Shown: positions 18,383-28,404 of the stretch, one piece after another
Numbering within the stretch: the first letter of the stretch is position 1
How the letters are laid out: each line of letters starts with the position of its first letter
DNA from: an uncultured Candidatus Poseidoniales archaeon
Lineage (GTDB): Archaea > Thermoplasmatota > Poseidoniia > Poseidoniales > Poseidoniaceae
Direction: 5' to 3'
NCBI GenBank assembly: GCA_905181785.1
Contig: CAJIZC010000028.1
Span: 1-53,953, forward strand
DNA length: 53,953 nt
The notes under the pieces: generated by a model
What the model was told of the DNA's origin: nothing
What the model saw: the letters and a program-made list of their open reading frames with translations, nothing else
Databases searched by the model: none
Position numbers and translations under genes: made by a program

Positions 18383-21300
18383 ATGCACCCGAGCATCCGC
18401 CGAGCCCTTCCGGCGCTCACACTGGTGCTGTTGCTCTTTCTCAGCGTGCAAACCCCCCTTCTTCAGGGCAACTTGTTTGAAGCGCAACCCGAGGCTAGGG
18501 CCTCAGGCCAAGATCCCGGTGTCAGCGATGTGCCAACTTGGCGAGTGGGTGACAAATGGATTTACTCCGGAACTTTTGACCCGACCTTACTCGTGACCAA
18601 CACCGGCGTCCAAGCCACTGTTGGCGAAATCTATGGCGACACCACGACCGAGGTCCTTGGCATCACAGAACGCACCGTCGACAACATGTCCGTTTTGGCC
18701 TACACGCTCCGTTCATCGGCAAATTTCGACAAATCTGGCGTGTCTTTGGAAGGCTATGATGGCAACGTCTACATCACCTACAGCCAAACCGAATACCTCC
18801 GAGTGAGTGACCTTGCAAGCATGCGAAGCGACCTTGATATGTACATTCGGTTCGTTCCTTACGGCATCTCCAGCCTGACTCAAATCCTCGGTGACATCAC
18901 CATCACAACCACCTACAGTCCCGTTTCCGAGACCTATGACTTCCCGTTGCGCCTGAATGAACAATGGACCACAACAACAACCTCTTCAGCCCAGTGGTCG
19001 GGTGCAAGCGATTACATCACGCCGTTCCCACCACCCTTGAGCGACACCAACAGTTCCACGTGGGAAGCAACAAGCGTTGGAAAACCAAGGAACAGCTTCG
19101 GCCAAACGATTGGTTATGGTGGGTGTAACGCCTCATACGAGTTGCAATCGGTCAACAGCGAGGGCGCATCCACTGGGTACAGATGGTACTGCCCTGAGGT
19201 ATCGAATTACGCTTGGTTGCACACAGAAGATGACATTGGACTCACCATCGATTTCAGACTCAAGCGCTACATTCCGGTTGGCGCCACAGGGGTCGAAGAA
19301 TACAGCAATCCGGGGACCCGCGATCCATGCTTGGCTGTCGATCTTGAAAATCCAATCACCGCCCTCAACACGCCGATGGGTGTTTGGGTCAACGCCTCAG
19401 CTTCATGTTTCTCAAGCCCCGGCAACCTTCCTGTGGAATTGCGTCATGAAGCAACGGGTTCAACCCAATACGCATCAACGGCGGCCAATGGCTCGGCGTA
19501 CTTCACCCTCAATGTGGGCGATGCGAGGGATCCCTCGGCTTCGCTGTTGGATTGGGCAAGCCACGGCATTGTAGCCCGCGTCGACCCCGCAACAGAATCG
19601 CCCACCGCACACGTCGGAGCAAGCACACTCACGCTTGATGAGTTCCTTGTCGGTCTGGACCTCATTGCAAGTGAAGACTTCGCAAAGGTAGTACGCAACA
19701 GAAGCGGCGTGACCACTGAATTGAATTCCCGTTCCGGATGGAACGTGCTCCCTGGTGACGAATTGCTGGTTGAAGTCGGGGTTCAAAACCGTGGCATCAC
19801 CACATCAGCAACGAGCACAATTGGCGTGACGGGGCCTGACGGGCAAACGACTTCCTTCACCCTGCCCCCGCTCCCAACCTATGCGGCTCACAAAGTCAAT
19901 TTCACATGGATTGTTCCATCCGACCAAGCCATCGGTGTGGTCCCCGTCACTTGGGAAGCGGACCCAACCAATGTCAACTCCGCAGACGCCAACGCTGACA
20001 ACGATGTGGCTCAATTGGCCATGTTTGTCGGACGATTGCCGACACCAATGTTAGAGAACGCCAGCGCCCTCACCTTGGAAGAAGTTACGCTCGATGCCTC
20101 TAGCAGCTTTGATGAAGACGGCGGTGAAGTCACCTGTGAATTCAACATCCCCTTCGATGACGGCACCAGAACATGGGATTGGATTGCAATCCCTTCAGAT
20201 GACTGCACGGTCAATTGGACGTGGATCGATGATGGAAACTATCCTGTTGAGGTGACTGTTATCGATGAGGAAAGAGACAAGTCACAAACCACGCTGATGG
20301 CCTCAATTGGGAACCGGGAACCAAAGATCGAAATTCGCAGCGCCCGAAGTGAAGCCAAGGTTGAACACCCAATCACATTGTACGCATACGCCAACGATTC
20401 AGATTCAGAAGATGTGTGGCCCGGTGTAGTCGATGTGTTTTGGCCGGACACCATTTGCAAGGAAGGGTATTACACACGAGTGTGCACAACCACCGCACCC
20501 ACCGAAGGATGGCACACCTTTACCGCTGTTGGAACCGATGATGATTCAGCCAGTACAATGGCCAGCATCGACATCAAGTTCACCAACATAGCACCTCACA
20601 GCACAACCATCGGTTTGCTCAAGGATGAATCATTCATCTTGAGCGATGAACAGCAGATATGGCAACTGGAAGAAGATGAAGTCGTCACCGTTCGAGGCCA
20701 AGCCTTGGATTCAATTGACGATTTGGAAAGCCTCACTCACACATGGTGGCCCGACGGCCAGGAGCCCTCGCTCATGTACACGTATTCTGGTCGAGTGTCG
20801 AATTTCCCGATGATGTGGTCAACCTCTGGCCTTCACACCATTCGATTGGAAGTGAGCGACGAAGATGGCGAATCAAGCACCATCAATGAACGCTGGGTCA
20901 ATGTTCGCAACGTTCCCCCTGTGATTGAACCGCTGGTTTCCATTCTTCCCATCGCAGAAGGCCAATCGATCACAATCACAGGAAACGCTACCGACACACC
21001 CAGTGACATAGCTTCACTCGTTCGATGCTGGGATGTAGATCCTGGCATCGACAGCGACGACATGGGTGGAGCGGATGACGACTGCGATGTCAAAGGCGAC
21101 GTTCTGACATACGCTTGGAACCGCAGCGGAACACACACAATCATCTACCACGTCACGGATGACGACGGAGCACAAACAAGCGAAGTGTTAACCCTCGAAG
21201 TGCTCAACATGCCACCCATTGTCAGGTTGCAAAACTTGGCATGCATGGCCTTGCAAACGTGCGTCCTCAGCGCACAACAAACCATTGATTCCGCCAATGA

Positions 21301-21985
21301 CATCGACTCACTCACCGTGGTTTGGGACCTCGATATTACGATTGACAGCAATGGGGACGGCATCAAAGACAACGATGCCGACCTTGTTGGAACCACCGTA
21401 CAGCATGTGTTCCGAACCTCTGGTAACGTGCGAGTGAAGGCAATTGTTTGGGATGAGAACCCCGAACGGCCTGGCCAAGCGACAATGGTCATCGATGTGG
21501 CCCCCCCTCAACGAAATTCACTCGAACAAATCAGCGCTGGTTTGATCGGTGAAGAAGCAAACTCCCTCGCACAATTGGGCCTCTTGATTGGTTTGTTGAT
21601 GCTTTTGGCTTTGCTGACAAGGCGAAGAAGAGGCGGCAATGAAACGCCATGGGCTGGCGATCAAGACGCCATGATGGATGATGTGTTCGACACCCCGTCG
21701 ATGATTGAAGAAGCACAGACAAGAAGGCCTTCAGCACCTCCATCAATGAATGCCTTTGCCCCGAAGATTGCCCCCCTCGAGGCAACCGTTCCAGCCGACA
21801 AAACGGTACCTGAAAACAACATGCAAGTTCCGAATGAAGGTGTACAACCGGGCCCAGCACTGCCCGAAGGCGGCTTACCCCCGGGCTGGACAACGGAGCA
21901 GTGGGGTCATTACGGCCAACAATACCTTGAGGCACAGGGTTCGCAAACCACCGCCTTTTCCGGCGCGGGCACCGACCTCAAGTAG
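18383..21985 (+). CDS. Giant surface protein with CARDB and PKD-like repeats, C-terminal membrane anchor
   Basis: 1200 residues. A signal peptide (MHPSIRRALPALTLVLLLFL) precedes an N-terminal domain beginning VPTWRVGDKWIYSGTFD. A CARDB-like domain follows (about 440-560: LLVEVGVQNRGITTSATS ... ADNDVAQ). Then come several PKD-like beta domains marked by ASSFDEDGGEV, DDDSAS and DDDGAQT, some with Asp-rich calcium-loop candidates (DSNGDGIKDNDAD). One transmembrane helix (about 1070-1090) is followed by an RRRRGG stop-transfer and a cytoplasmic tail of about 110 residues ending in GLPPGWTTEQWGHYGQQYLE. It is the upstream member of a tandem paralogous pair. Adhesion or surface-layer function is inferred; no catalytic motif is seen. 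The signal peptide sets the start. Confidence 0.8.
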   Translation: MHPSIRRALPALTLVLLLFLSVQTPLLQGNLFEAQPEARASGQDPGVSDVPTWRVGDKWIYSGTFDPTLLVTNTGVQATVGEIYGDTTTEVLGITERTVDNMSVLAYTLRSSANFDKSGVSLEGYDGNVYITYSQTEYLRVSDLASMRSDLDMYIRFVPYGISSLTQILGDITITTTYSPVSETYDFPLRLNEQWTTTTTSSAQWSGASDYITPFPPPLSDTNSSTWEATSVGKPRNSFGQTIGYGGCNASYELQSVNSEGASTGYRWYCPEVSNYAWLHTEDDIGLTIDFRLKRYIPVGATGVEEYSNPGTRDPCLAVDLENPITALNTPMGVWVNASASCFSSPGNLPVELRHEATGSTQYASTAANGSAYFTLNVGDARDPSASLLDWASHGIVARVDPATESPTAHVGASTLTLDEFLVGLDLIASEDFAKVVRNRSGVTTELNSRSGWNVLPGDELLVEVGVQNRGITTSATSTIGVTGPDGQTTSFTLPPLPTYAAHKVNFTWIVPSDQAIGVVPVTWEADPTNVNSADANADNDVAQLAMFVGRLPTPMLENASALTLEEVTLDASSSFDEDGGEVTCEFNIPFDDGTRTWDWIAIPSDDCTVNWTWIDDGNYPVEVTVIDEERDKSQTTLMASIGNREPKIEIRSARSEAKVEHPITLYAYANDSDSEDVWPGVVDVFWPDTICKEGYYTRVCTTTAPTEGWHTFTAVGTDDDSASTMASIDIKFTNIAPHSTTIGLLKDESFILSDEQQIWQLEEDEVVTVRGQALDSIDDLESLTHTWWPDGQEPSLMYTYSGRVSNFPMMWSTSGLHTIRLEVSDEDGESSTINERWVNVRNVPPVIEPLVSILPIAEGQSITITGNATDTPSDIASLVRCWDVDPGIDSDDMGGADDDCDVKGDVLTYAWNRSGTHTIIYHVTDDDGAQTSEVLTLEVLNMPPIVRLQNLACMALQTCVLSAQQTIDSANDIDSLTVVWDLDITIDSNGDGIKDNDADLVGTTVQHVFRTSGNVRVKAIVWDENPERPGQATMVIDVAPPQRNSLEQISAGLIGEEANSLAQLGLLIGLLMLLALLTRRRRGGNETPWAGDQDAMMDDVFDTPSMIEEAQTRRPSAPPSMNAFAPKIAPLEATVPADKTVPENNMQVPNEGVQPGPALPEGGLPPGWTTEQWGHYGQQYLEAQGSQTTAFSGAGTDLK

Positions 21986-22005
21986 GAGTACTTCCTCGCG
22001 AAACC

Positions 22006-25000
22006 ATGACTCAACTCCGGCCGATTGTTCTTGGCTTGATATTTCTCATGTTTGCATCTCCGTTTGGAGCCATGGTAACGTCTTCGGATTTCCTTGAAGA
22101 AGAACGAAAATCAATGAACGCAGAGGGTTGGGACCGAGACATCGATGTGCCCACCTGGCGCATTGGCGACGAATGGGTCTATGATACAAAATTCGACGTG
22201 GCTCAACTGATCGCTCAGGCGAACGTTTCCGCCTCACTCAACACCCTCACTGGAGATACAACGTACACCGTTACCGATATTCTGTTTGTCACGATTGATG
22301 GCATCCAAACCTTGGCCTATGCCCTTGAAATTGATGGTGATTTCTCATCAGGCAACAGCGGTGCAACCCTAGAAGGCGTCAGCGGAAGACTTGACATTGG
22401 CTATCAAGGCGAAGACCTCATTCGTGTTCGCGACCTTGCAGTCATCAATTCTGAATTCACACTTGATGTTACATTCAGACCATTCAATCTAGGATTCCTT
22501 CAACAAGACATCGCTGAAATCACCTTCGACACTTTTTATGACCCACCCAAGGAGAAGTATGACTTCCCTCTCCATCTTGGTGACCAATGGTACATGCCAT
22601 TCCAATCTGGAACCGGAGTCACAGGGTCATCGGATTACTTTGACCCGAGCGAATTTGACACATCTGGTGGAGAAAACAACAGCTGGCAAATCACTGCAAA
22701 GGGTGCGCCAACTGATGGCGCAAACAACATCGATTACACCGGATGCGGCGACTCATACAAAATCAATGAAGTGAATGAAACTGGAGTGTCTTCGGGCTAC
22801 AATTGGTACTGCCCTGCGGTTCGTTACAATTCATGGATCCGTGTGACAAATGCGGCAGGGTTCACCATTGATTGGCTTTTGAAAGAATACAACCCTACTG
22901 ATTCTTACGGTGTTTCTGCCTCCTCAACGCCAGGTACACGGAATGTAGACATTGTTGTCGACATGCAATTCTTGGCAACTTTACCAAACTCTGAACAAAC
23001 GGTAACAGCGACGTATCAGACCTCCCCTGCCAATACGCCTCAGGCGAACAAGAACCTCCAGCTTCGGTATGAACTGGATTCATATCTGGCAAGTCCAACT
23101 ACAGACGGAAATGGAGTAACAACCAATCAACTGAATGTTTCAACGGTTGTTGACAACACGCCCTCAAGCGATGATTTCACCAGCAACGGTGTGATCGTAT
23201 GGGACCCAGCAACCGACATCATTGGTGCGACAACCGTCGTCATCGACTTGACGGTGGTCGGTGTTGACCTTGTAGCCCAAGCTGATTCGATTATTGTCAC
23301 CCGCATCCGCGACGGTGAATCTTCCATCTTGAGCAAGGTTACGGGCTATGGAGCCCTCCCCGGCGATCTGATCAGTTTCTCAATTCCTGCTCAAAACCGA
23401 GGTGTTCTCACTTCACCGGCAACCGAAATTGAAGTGACCACACCTGACGGGACAAGCATTCGTGAAAACATTCCCGCTATACCTTCCTACAGCGAAGAAC
23501 GCATCACGGTGAACTGGACAGTTCCAGCAATGACCACCATTGGCAACCAAACCCTTTCGTTCACGGTTGACCCGGATGAACTTGTTACTGAAGATGCAAA
23601 TCGAAGCAACAATGACGCTCAAATCAACATCTTCATCGGACGTGCGCCAACTGCTTCCCTCGACGTGGATGCAGGCAAATACACCTTTGAGAACATCACC
23701 TTGAACGCAACAGAAAGTTTCGATGAGGACGGCGGTGAAGTCAATTGTAAATTCGAAATCGAATCTCGCCCCGGCTTGATCGATGTGATTGAAACTGAAG
23801 ATTGCTGGACTCAGTGGAATTGGACCGATGATGGCCAATGGAGCGTGAGGCTCATCGTAACCGATGAAGAACTCGATGTTGACATCATAGAATACAACGT
23901 CACAGTACTCAACCGAGATCCATACCTCAATCTCTCCGTCGTGCCAAACATCGACGTCGAGCAGAAGGTGACGATAGACGCAACCGACAGCGGCGACACA
24001 GACACCGTCTCTCCCCCAGGCCAACAGGTGAGCATCTCTTGGCCGGGAATGGCGTGTGAAGAAGGATTGACCCAACCAACCTGCACCATCACCCCAATGG
24101 CGGAAGGCATCATGATGATCACCGCTGTTGCCACCGATGATGACGGGGCAACCACGACCGTTGAGACTCAACTCGATGTGCTCAACGTAGCACCAACCCT
24201 TGCTGCACCAGAACTTTGGTACGGTGGAGCGAACCTCAGCATGGACACCACTGGTTTTTGGAACTTGGATGAAGACCAAGTTGCTTTGTTGAGGATCAAC
24301 GCTGATGACACGCTCTCGGATCGAGACGATATCAACATCGAATGGTCGCCTTCAGACCGAGATTTGAACTGGACTGAAACCACACGAGGCCCCGCTTCAA
24401 CCGCCACGGTTTCATGGTCCAATTCAGGCATCCACAACATCTCAGTTGTGGCTTACGACGACGATGGTGCTCAGTCAGCAACCAAAACCGCCATGGTCAA
24501 CATCCGAAACGTGGCCCCGACAATCACTGGGCTTGGCTCAGATGTACCAATCCTCGAAGATGCGAATGTGACCTTCACGGCCGTTGTGGATGATACAGCC
24601 TCCGACCTTGACACCCTTGTTGTGTGCTGGGACATGAACGCTGCAATTGACAGCAACAGCGACGGAAACCCCGTCAACGACTGTGAATTGGAAGGCCTCG
24701 AAATCACCTCTGCTTGGACAACTCGCGGGATCCGTCAAATCACGGCGACAGTCACCGATAACGATGGTGCGCAAGCCCTTGCTTCTGTCAACGTCAGCGT
24801 GCAAAACTTACCACCTTCTGCAACCATCACCAATTCAACAAGCGTAATATCGCTGATGGAAGGCGAAAACATCACGCTCTCGGGATTGACTTCTCGAGAA
24901 ACCGCTGGCGACAAATTGAGCCTGATCTATCAATGGGACAGCAGCCATTATGATGCAGATCTCGATGGAAAGAAGACAGGCGATGTCGATTTCACGGGCC

Positions 25001-25776
25001 CAATGTACACCATCGAGGATTTGCCTGCCGGCCAATGGACCGTCCAGTTGACGGTCACCGATGACGATGGGGAATTCTCAATCGCAACAATACAACTCAC
25101 CGTGACTGAACAGCCCGCTGACGGATTTATCGAATCAGTGAGCAGTGCAATCGGCACGGTGCCAACAGCCATCATCGGTGGGCTTGGTCTCATCGTGATC
25201 TTGCTCGCAGGATTCCTGCTCTTGACAAGAAGGCGCAGTGGCGGTGATGTTGACGATTTCTCCAATTTCTCATCCATGCCGGCAGGCACACCACCAGCGC
25301 CAACAATGGCAGAGGCACCTCCAACGCCAGCCCCCGATTACGCGCCACCAGCGGCTCAGCAAGACATCTATGCTCAAGCAGGCTACCAACAAGCAGCAAG
25401 CCCAAGCATGACACAGGAGCAAATGTTCGCACCGGTTCAAACCTTTGCCGCTCAACCGGCTCCCGCTGTAATGGAAGATCCATTCGCAGCAGTGGCACCA
25501 AACCAATTCGGAACACCACAACCGCAACCTGCTGCCGTGCAACCTGCTGTCGTGCAACCTGCTGTCGTGCAACCTGTGGTCCAAAACGCTGGCCCACCAC
25601 TGCCTGCCTCTGGACTGCCTGAAGGGTGGTCGATGGAACAATGGGGCCATTACGGGCAACAATACCTCGCTGCACAACAAGGGCAACCTGCTGCAATTCA
25701 ACCGGCAACTACTGATAGCACACCCACATCTCCCGTATCGGACATCTCTGGATTGCTTGACGATCTTGATTTGTGA
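22006..25776 (+). CDS. Giant surface protein, paralogue of the preceding gene
   Basis: 1256 residues with the same architecture as its upstream neighbour: signal peptide (MTQLRPIVLGLIFLMFASPF), an N-terminal domain starting VPTWRIGDEWVYDTKFD, a CARDB-like region (LISFSIPAQNRGVLTSPATE), and PKD-like repeats (DEDGGEVNCKF, TDDDGATTT, YDDDGAQSA, TDNDGAQA, TDDDGEFS). Then come a transmembrane helix (about 1045-1067), RRRSGG, and a long Pro/Ala/Gln-rich cytoplasmic tail ending with GLPEGWSMEQWGHYGQQYLA and a short acidic end. Tandem duplication is clear from shared order and motifs. Only 20 bp separate it from the upstream gene and the stop overlaps a GTG before the next one, so the three form an operon. 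Confidence 0.82.
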   Translation: MTQLRPIVLGLIFLMFASPFGAMVTSSDFLEEERKSMNAEGWDRDIDVPTWRIGDEWVYDTKFDVAQLIAQANVSASLNTLTGDTTYTVTDILFVTIDGIQTLAYALEIDGDFSSGNSGATLEGVSGRLDIGYQGEDLIRVRDLAVINSEFTLDVTFRPFNLGFLQQDIAEITFDTFYDPPKEKYDFPLHLGDQWYMPFQSGTGVTGSSDYFDPSEFDTSGGENNSWQITAKGAPTDGANNIDYTGCGDSYKINEVNETGVSSGYNWYCPAVRYNSWIRVTNAAGFTIDWLLKEYNPTDSYGVSASSTPGTRNVDIVVDMQFLATLPNSEQTVTATYQTSPANTPQANKNLQLRYELDSYLASPTTDGNGVTTNQLNVSTVVDNTPSSDDFTSNGVIVWDPATDIIGATTVVIDLTVVGVDLVAQADSIIVTRIRDGESSILSKVTGYGALPGDLISFSIPAQNRGVLTSPATEIEVTTPDGTSIRENIPAIPSYSEERITVNWTVPAMTTIGNQTLSFTVDPDELVTEDANRSNNDAQINIFIGRAPTASLDVDAGKYTFENITLNATESFDEDGGEVNCKFEIESRPGLIDVIETEDCWTQWNWTDDGQWSVRLIVTDEELDVDIIEYNVTVLNRDPYLNLSVVPNIDVEQKVTIDATDSGDTDTVSPPGQQVSISWPGMACEEGLTQPTCTITPMAEGIMMITAVATDDDGATTTVETQLDVLNVAPTLAAPELWYGGANLSMDTTGFWNLDEDQVALLRINADDTLSDRDDINIEWSPSDRDLNWTETTRGPASTATVSWSNSGIHNISVVAYDDDGAQSATKTAMVNIRNVAPTITGLGSDVPILEDANVTFTAVVDDTASDLDTLVVCWDMNAAIDSNSDGNPVNDCELEGLEITSAWTTRGIRQITATVTDNDGAQALASVNVSVQNLPPSATITNSTSVISLMEGENITLSGLTSRETAGDKLSLIYQWDSSHYDADLDGKKTGDVDFTGPMYTIEDLPAGQWTVQLTVTDDDGEFSIATIQLTVTEQPADGFIESVSSAIGTVPTAIIGGLGLIVILLAGFLLLTRRRSGGDVDDFSNFSSMPAGTPPAPTMAEAPPTPAPDYAPPAAQQDIYAQAGYQQAASPSMTQEQMFAPVQTFAAQPAPAVMEDPFAAVAPNQFGTPQPQPAAVQPAVVQPAVVQPVVQNAGPPLPASGLPEGWSMEQWGHYGQQYLAAQQGQPAAIQPATTDSTPTSPVSDISGLLDDLDL
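25531..25577 (+). repeat. Short 15-bp tandem repeat inside the paralogue's cytoplasmic tail
   Basis: About three copies of a 15-bp unit encoding A-V-V-Q-P, in the Pro/Gln-rich tail just before the conserved C-terminal motif. It probably arose by replication slippage and lengthens a flexible linker. Confidence 0.7.
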
Positions 25777-25787
25777 ACGGTGAAAGC

Positions 25788-26363
25788 ATGGCGAGTCTCT
25801 GGCAATTTTTTGGACTCCCTGACCCCGAAGCAGGTCAAACTTCCAAGAGGAAAAAAGACGAGCCAACGGCACCCGTTGAAACCCCAGGGGTTCAACAGCA
25901 AATCGCACCATTGCCGAATCCTTTGCCAGCACCAGTGACTGCCTTGCCAGAACCTGTTGGTGCCGAACCACCTCGGAAACTGGTCCCTCTTGGATGGACA
26001 GGCCCCCTCACCGCAGATGGCGAACCCTTCCACGACTTGGGCGCTCTGACCAGCCCACCGCCTATGATTCCAAACAGAGCTCTGCGTTACGTGGCTCCAG
26101 ATCGGATGAATCGTTTGCCAACCCGTGGCCTAGCCTCTCGAATCGCTCAAGGTGACACCATCATCGTAGATTTAAGACCGCTCGTCCACATGGACACGCA
26201 TCAAAACGTATGCAGGAGGGAACTAAAGCAATTGAGCGATGACATAGGAGTCGGCGTGTTTGCTCTCGATGCTGAAGACAAATTACTCCTGTTGCCGGGA
26301 AATGATGTAACGGTTGACATGCATAACCATGAACTTGGTTTGATGCAACTGTTGAAGCATTGA
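25788..26363 (+). CDS. SepF-like cell-division protein
   Basis: 191 residues. The N-terminus MASLWQFFGLPDP is a short amphipathic segment like the membrane-targeting sequence of SepF, followed by KRKK and a Pro-rich linker (about 25-65). A small C-terminal alpha/beta domain (about 100-180) has the SepF pattern: a basic start, QGDTIIVDLRPLVHMD (strand then turn), a long helix RRELKQLSDDIG, then GVFALDAEDKLLLLPGNDVTVD. Archaeal SepF tethers FtsZ to the membrane. Start choice: GGTGA at 25779-25783, 4 nt before this ATG, beats the GTG at 25773 that overlaps the previous stop. Co-transcription with two envelope proteins is suggestive. Recognition is by pattern, so alternatives remain open. Confidence 0.6.
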   Translation: MASLWQFFGLPDPEAGQTSKRKKDEPTAPVETPGVQQQIAPLPNPLPAPVTALPEPVGAEPPRKLVPLGWTGPLTADGEPFHDLGALTSPPPMIPNRALRYVAPDRMNRLPTRGLASRIAQGDTIIVDLRPLVHMDTHQNVCRRELKQLSDDIGVGVFALDAEDKLLLLPGNDVTVDMHNHELGLMQLLKH

Positions 26364-26377
26364 ATATCGGCAACGAG

Positions 26378-26385
26378 TTTATACC
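26378..26385 (+). promoter_or_regulatory. TATA box of the polytopic membrane protein gene
   Basis: TTTATACC centred about 27 nt before the ATG at 26408, indicating a leaderless transcript and an independent promoter after the PKD/SepF operon. Confidence 0.6.
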
Positions 26386-26407
26386 AAGATTGGAGAAGTG
26401 GTAAACA

Positions 26408-27724
26408 ATGAGTCGTTTCGAGAGCATTCGGTCCAGTACGACTGGATCTTACCTCGGACTTTACGTGACTTCATGCATTTCTACCGCCATGTTTGGAATT
26501 GCCATGGGGTGGCATTTGCTGACTGAATCGCTGTTTTTTGATTTGATTCAGTCGGAATACGAACTCATGCTCTATGTCATTATCACGTGGACATGCCTTG
26601 GTTGGCTGATGTGTTTGGTTGCTGGAATTGGGTTTGATATCCTGCCCCTGATCCATGGCTCAAGCCCGTTCCATGAAGACGCTTTACGACAATTCATACT
26701 GATGAATTTCGCCGGCCAAACCGTCTTGTTCATCTCCACATTCATGAATACGCCCGAGCAAATTCAGGAATTTTCCACGATTGGTATTTCGTTCCTCTGC
26801 ATTGCAATGATTCTCTTGGGACGGCCGGGCCGGCGCTTGTATCGTGATTCTAAAATGGAAACCGATGGTGATGAGGTTGGTCTTGTTTCGCTTGTTCCGG
26901 GATTGTCATTCCCATTCTTAGGTGGTCTCATTCTTGTTTGCTGGATGTGGAGAAATACGCCAGGAATGCTCGACCTTGGACGCAGCGTGATGGTGATGCT
27001 CTACCTTTTGTTTACGTTAATTATGATCATCAGCCACTTCAACCGCCGATTGAATTGGCACATTCTCGCCCCTGAGAAAATTTCCCTTCGGATTCGAGGA
27101 TTTTTCATTCTTTGCCTCTTGCATGTTTTGTTCGCTTACCTCGCCGGTCGAGAAGGAGCAGAAACTGACACCCTCATCAATCAAATGAACAATTACACAC
27201 TTGGAATGGTCCTGTTTTACGCCTTTATCATGTGCAACCCGCTCTTGATCATGAAAAAGGCTTGGACAGGTGAACGAATGGCGCATAATACGCTCATCTT
27301 GGCAGCTTTGTGCATGCTTCCATTTTCGGCGTTTCACGCCTTCAATTCTGCATCCTACCTCGATCGGCCAGGCTCACCGGGCTACGCCACCTTCCTCAGC
27401 ACATCCGCCCTCCTGGCCATATGGGGTTATTCTCAGTACCTTCACCTTGATCACTTGCACATCAACATTCACAAACGCAAATCAAACGTTCCTTTTATGG
27501 CATGCTTCCTCATTGGATTTGCTGCGATTCAGGTGCTCTTCATCAAGAATTGGTTTGAGTTAGGATCAACTGATTTGGAACAGAATATATGGATCATCAG
27601 CTTGGGGACTGGTTCTGTCCTGATGGTGGTCAATTTGCTGCGACAGACCATGTTGAGTTTTGATACCTGGCACCGAGTTCCAATGTTCTACGGAAGGTAC
27701 ATTCAGAACTCATCCGACGATTGA
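26408..27724 (+). CDS. Polytopic membrane protein of unknown function
   Basis: 438 residues with about 12 hydrophobic helices and short loops. I do not recognise the family. Visible features are scattered histidines within or next to helices (MGWHLLTES, SAFHAFNSA, YLHLDHLHINIH), a GRPGRRLYRD cytoplasmic loop after helix 4, and no signal peptide or soluble domain. The helix count and His content recall NnrS-like or haem-copper-related proteins, but no diagnostic motif supports that. It has its own TATA box and its 3' end overlaps the convergent Maf gene by 15 bp. Confidence 0.75.
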   Translation: MSRFESIRSSTTGSYLGLYVTSCISTAMFGIAMGWHLLTESLFFDLIQSEYELMLYVIITWTCLGWLMCLVAGIGFDILPLIHGSSPFHEDALRQFILMNFAGQTVLFISTFMNTPEQIQEFSTIGISFLCIAMILLGRPGRRLYRDSKMETDGDEVGLVSLVPGLSFPFLGGLILVCWMWRNTPGMLDLGRSVMVMLYLLFTLIMIISHFNRRLNWHILAPEKISLRIRGFFILCLLHVLFAYLAGREGAETDTLINQMNNYTLGMVLFYAFIMCNPLLIMKKAWTGERMAHNTLILAALCMLPFSAFHAFNSASYLDRPGSPGYATFLSTSALLAIWGYSQYLHLDHLHINIHKRKSNVPFMACFLIGFAAIQVLFIKNWFELGSTDLEQNIWIISLGTGSVLMVVNLLRQTMLSFDTWHRVPMFYGRYIQNSSDD

Positions 27725-28279
27725 ATTCAGCACGTCCAACGCTTCTTTTGGGATGCCAAGAACCGTTGAGGAATCCCCATCGATGACACGAGCGAATTCG
27801 CCCATAGGACCGGCCAAATCATAGCCTCCTGCTTTGCCTTTCCATGATTCATTGAGCACCAAATCCACAAGAGTTTCATCGGGTAATTCATCAATTTCCA
27901 CCACCGCATATTCAACAAAATATCGCCAAGTCCCATGGACGAGCAGGCCCGCAGCAGACCACACTTGGTGGCGGCGTCCAGAAAGCCGGTGGAGCATGGT
28001 TGCAGCATGAACTGCATCTGTGGGTTTTCCAATAAGGGCATTGACTTCATCTGGATCCGAGAGCACAGTATCGCACACCATTACAATATCAAAGCCATGA
28101 TCGGATGGAACCGCTTCTGCTTTGTTCTGGCAAATCGATTGAACTTGTTGTGCGATTGTGCCTGACGAGCGTGGGGTTTCATCCACCCCTTCAAGCCCTT
28201 GGCAATGCACGCTTGGAAACCGTTCGATTACCATTGCCGCTCGGCGGGGTGATTGAGATGCTAACCACAGTGATGTCAT
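27710..28279 (-). CDS. Maf-family nucleotide pyrophosphatase
   Basis: 189 residues. Maf/YhdE/YceF enzymes hydrolyse non-canonical or pyrimidine nucleoside triphosphates to monophosphates. The signature SQSPRRAAM is at the N-terminus, followed by VDET, a KAEAV segment, the catalytic-region VCDTVL, the GKPTD loop, and a C-terminal YDLAGPMGEFARVIDGDSS matching the family's Y-x-I-x-G...F ending. ATG 28279 gives the family-type N-terminus; an in-frame ATG at 28312 would add 11 residues. The last 15 bp overlap the convergent membrane-protein gene. Confidence 0.88.
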   Translation of the reverse strand: MTSLWLASQSPRRAAMVIERFPSVHCQGLEGVDETPRSSGTIAQQVQSICQNKAEAVPSDHGFDIVMVCDTVLSDPDEVNALIGKPTDAVHAATMLHRLSGRRHQVWSAAGLLVHGTWRYFVEYAVVEIDELPDETLVDLVLNESWKGKAGGYDLAGPMGEFARVIDGDSSTVLGIPKEALDVLNSIVG

Positions 28280-28404
28280 GGGATTCAAACCATGGTAACA
28301 AGCCCTTCTCATTTACTTTTTTCATTGAGTTTTAGAACCAAACTGCCAAAGAGCGCGAGGGAGAGTTTGAAGTCTTGACCTGCCTTCCAACACATGGTGC
28401 CGGC

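Noticed and set aside
23413-24279. 288-codon minus-strand open frame inside the second PKD gene
   Set aside because: Composition is that of an antisense shadow (His/Val/Cys-rich) and the plus strand encodes continuous CARDB/PKD motifs.
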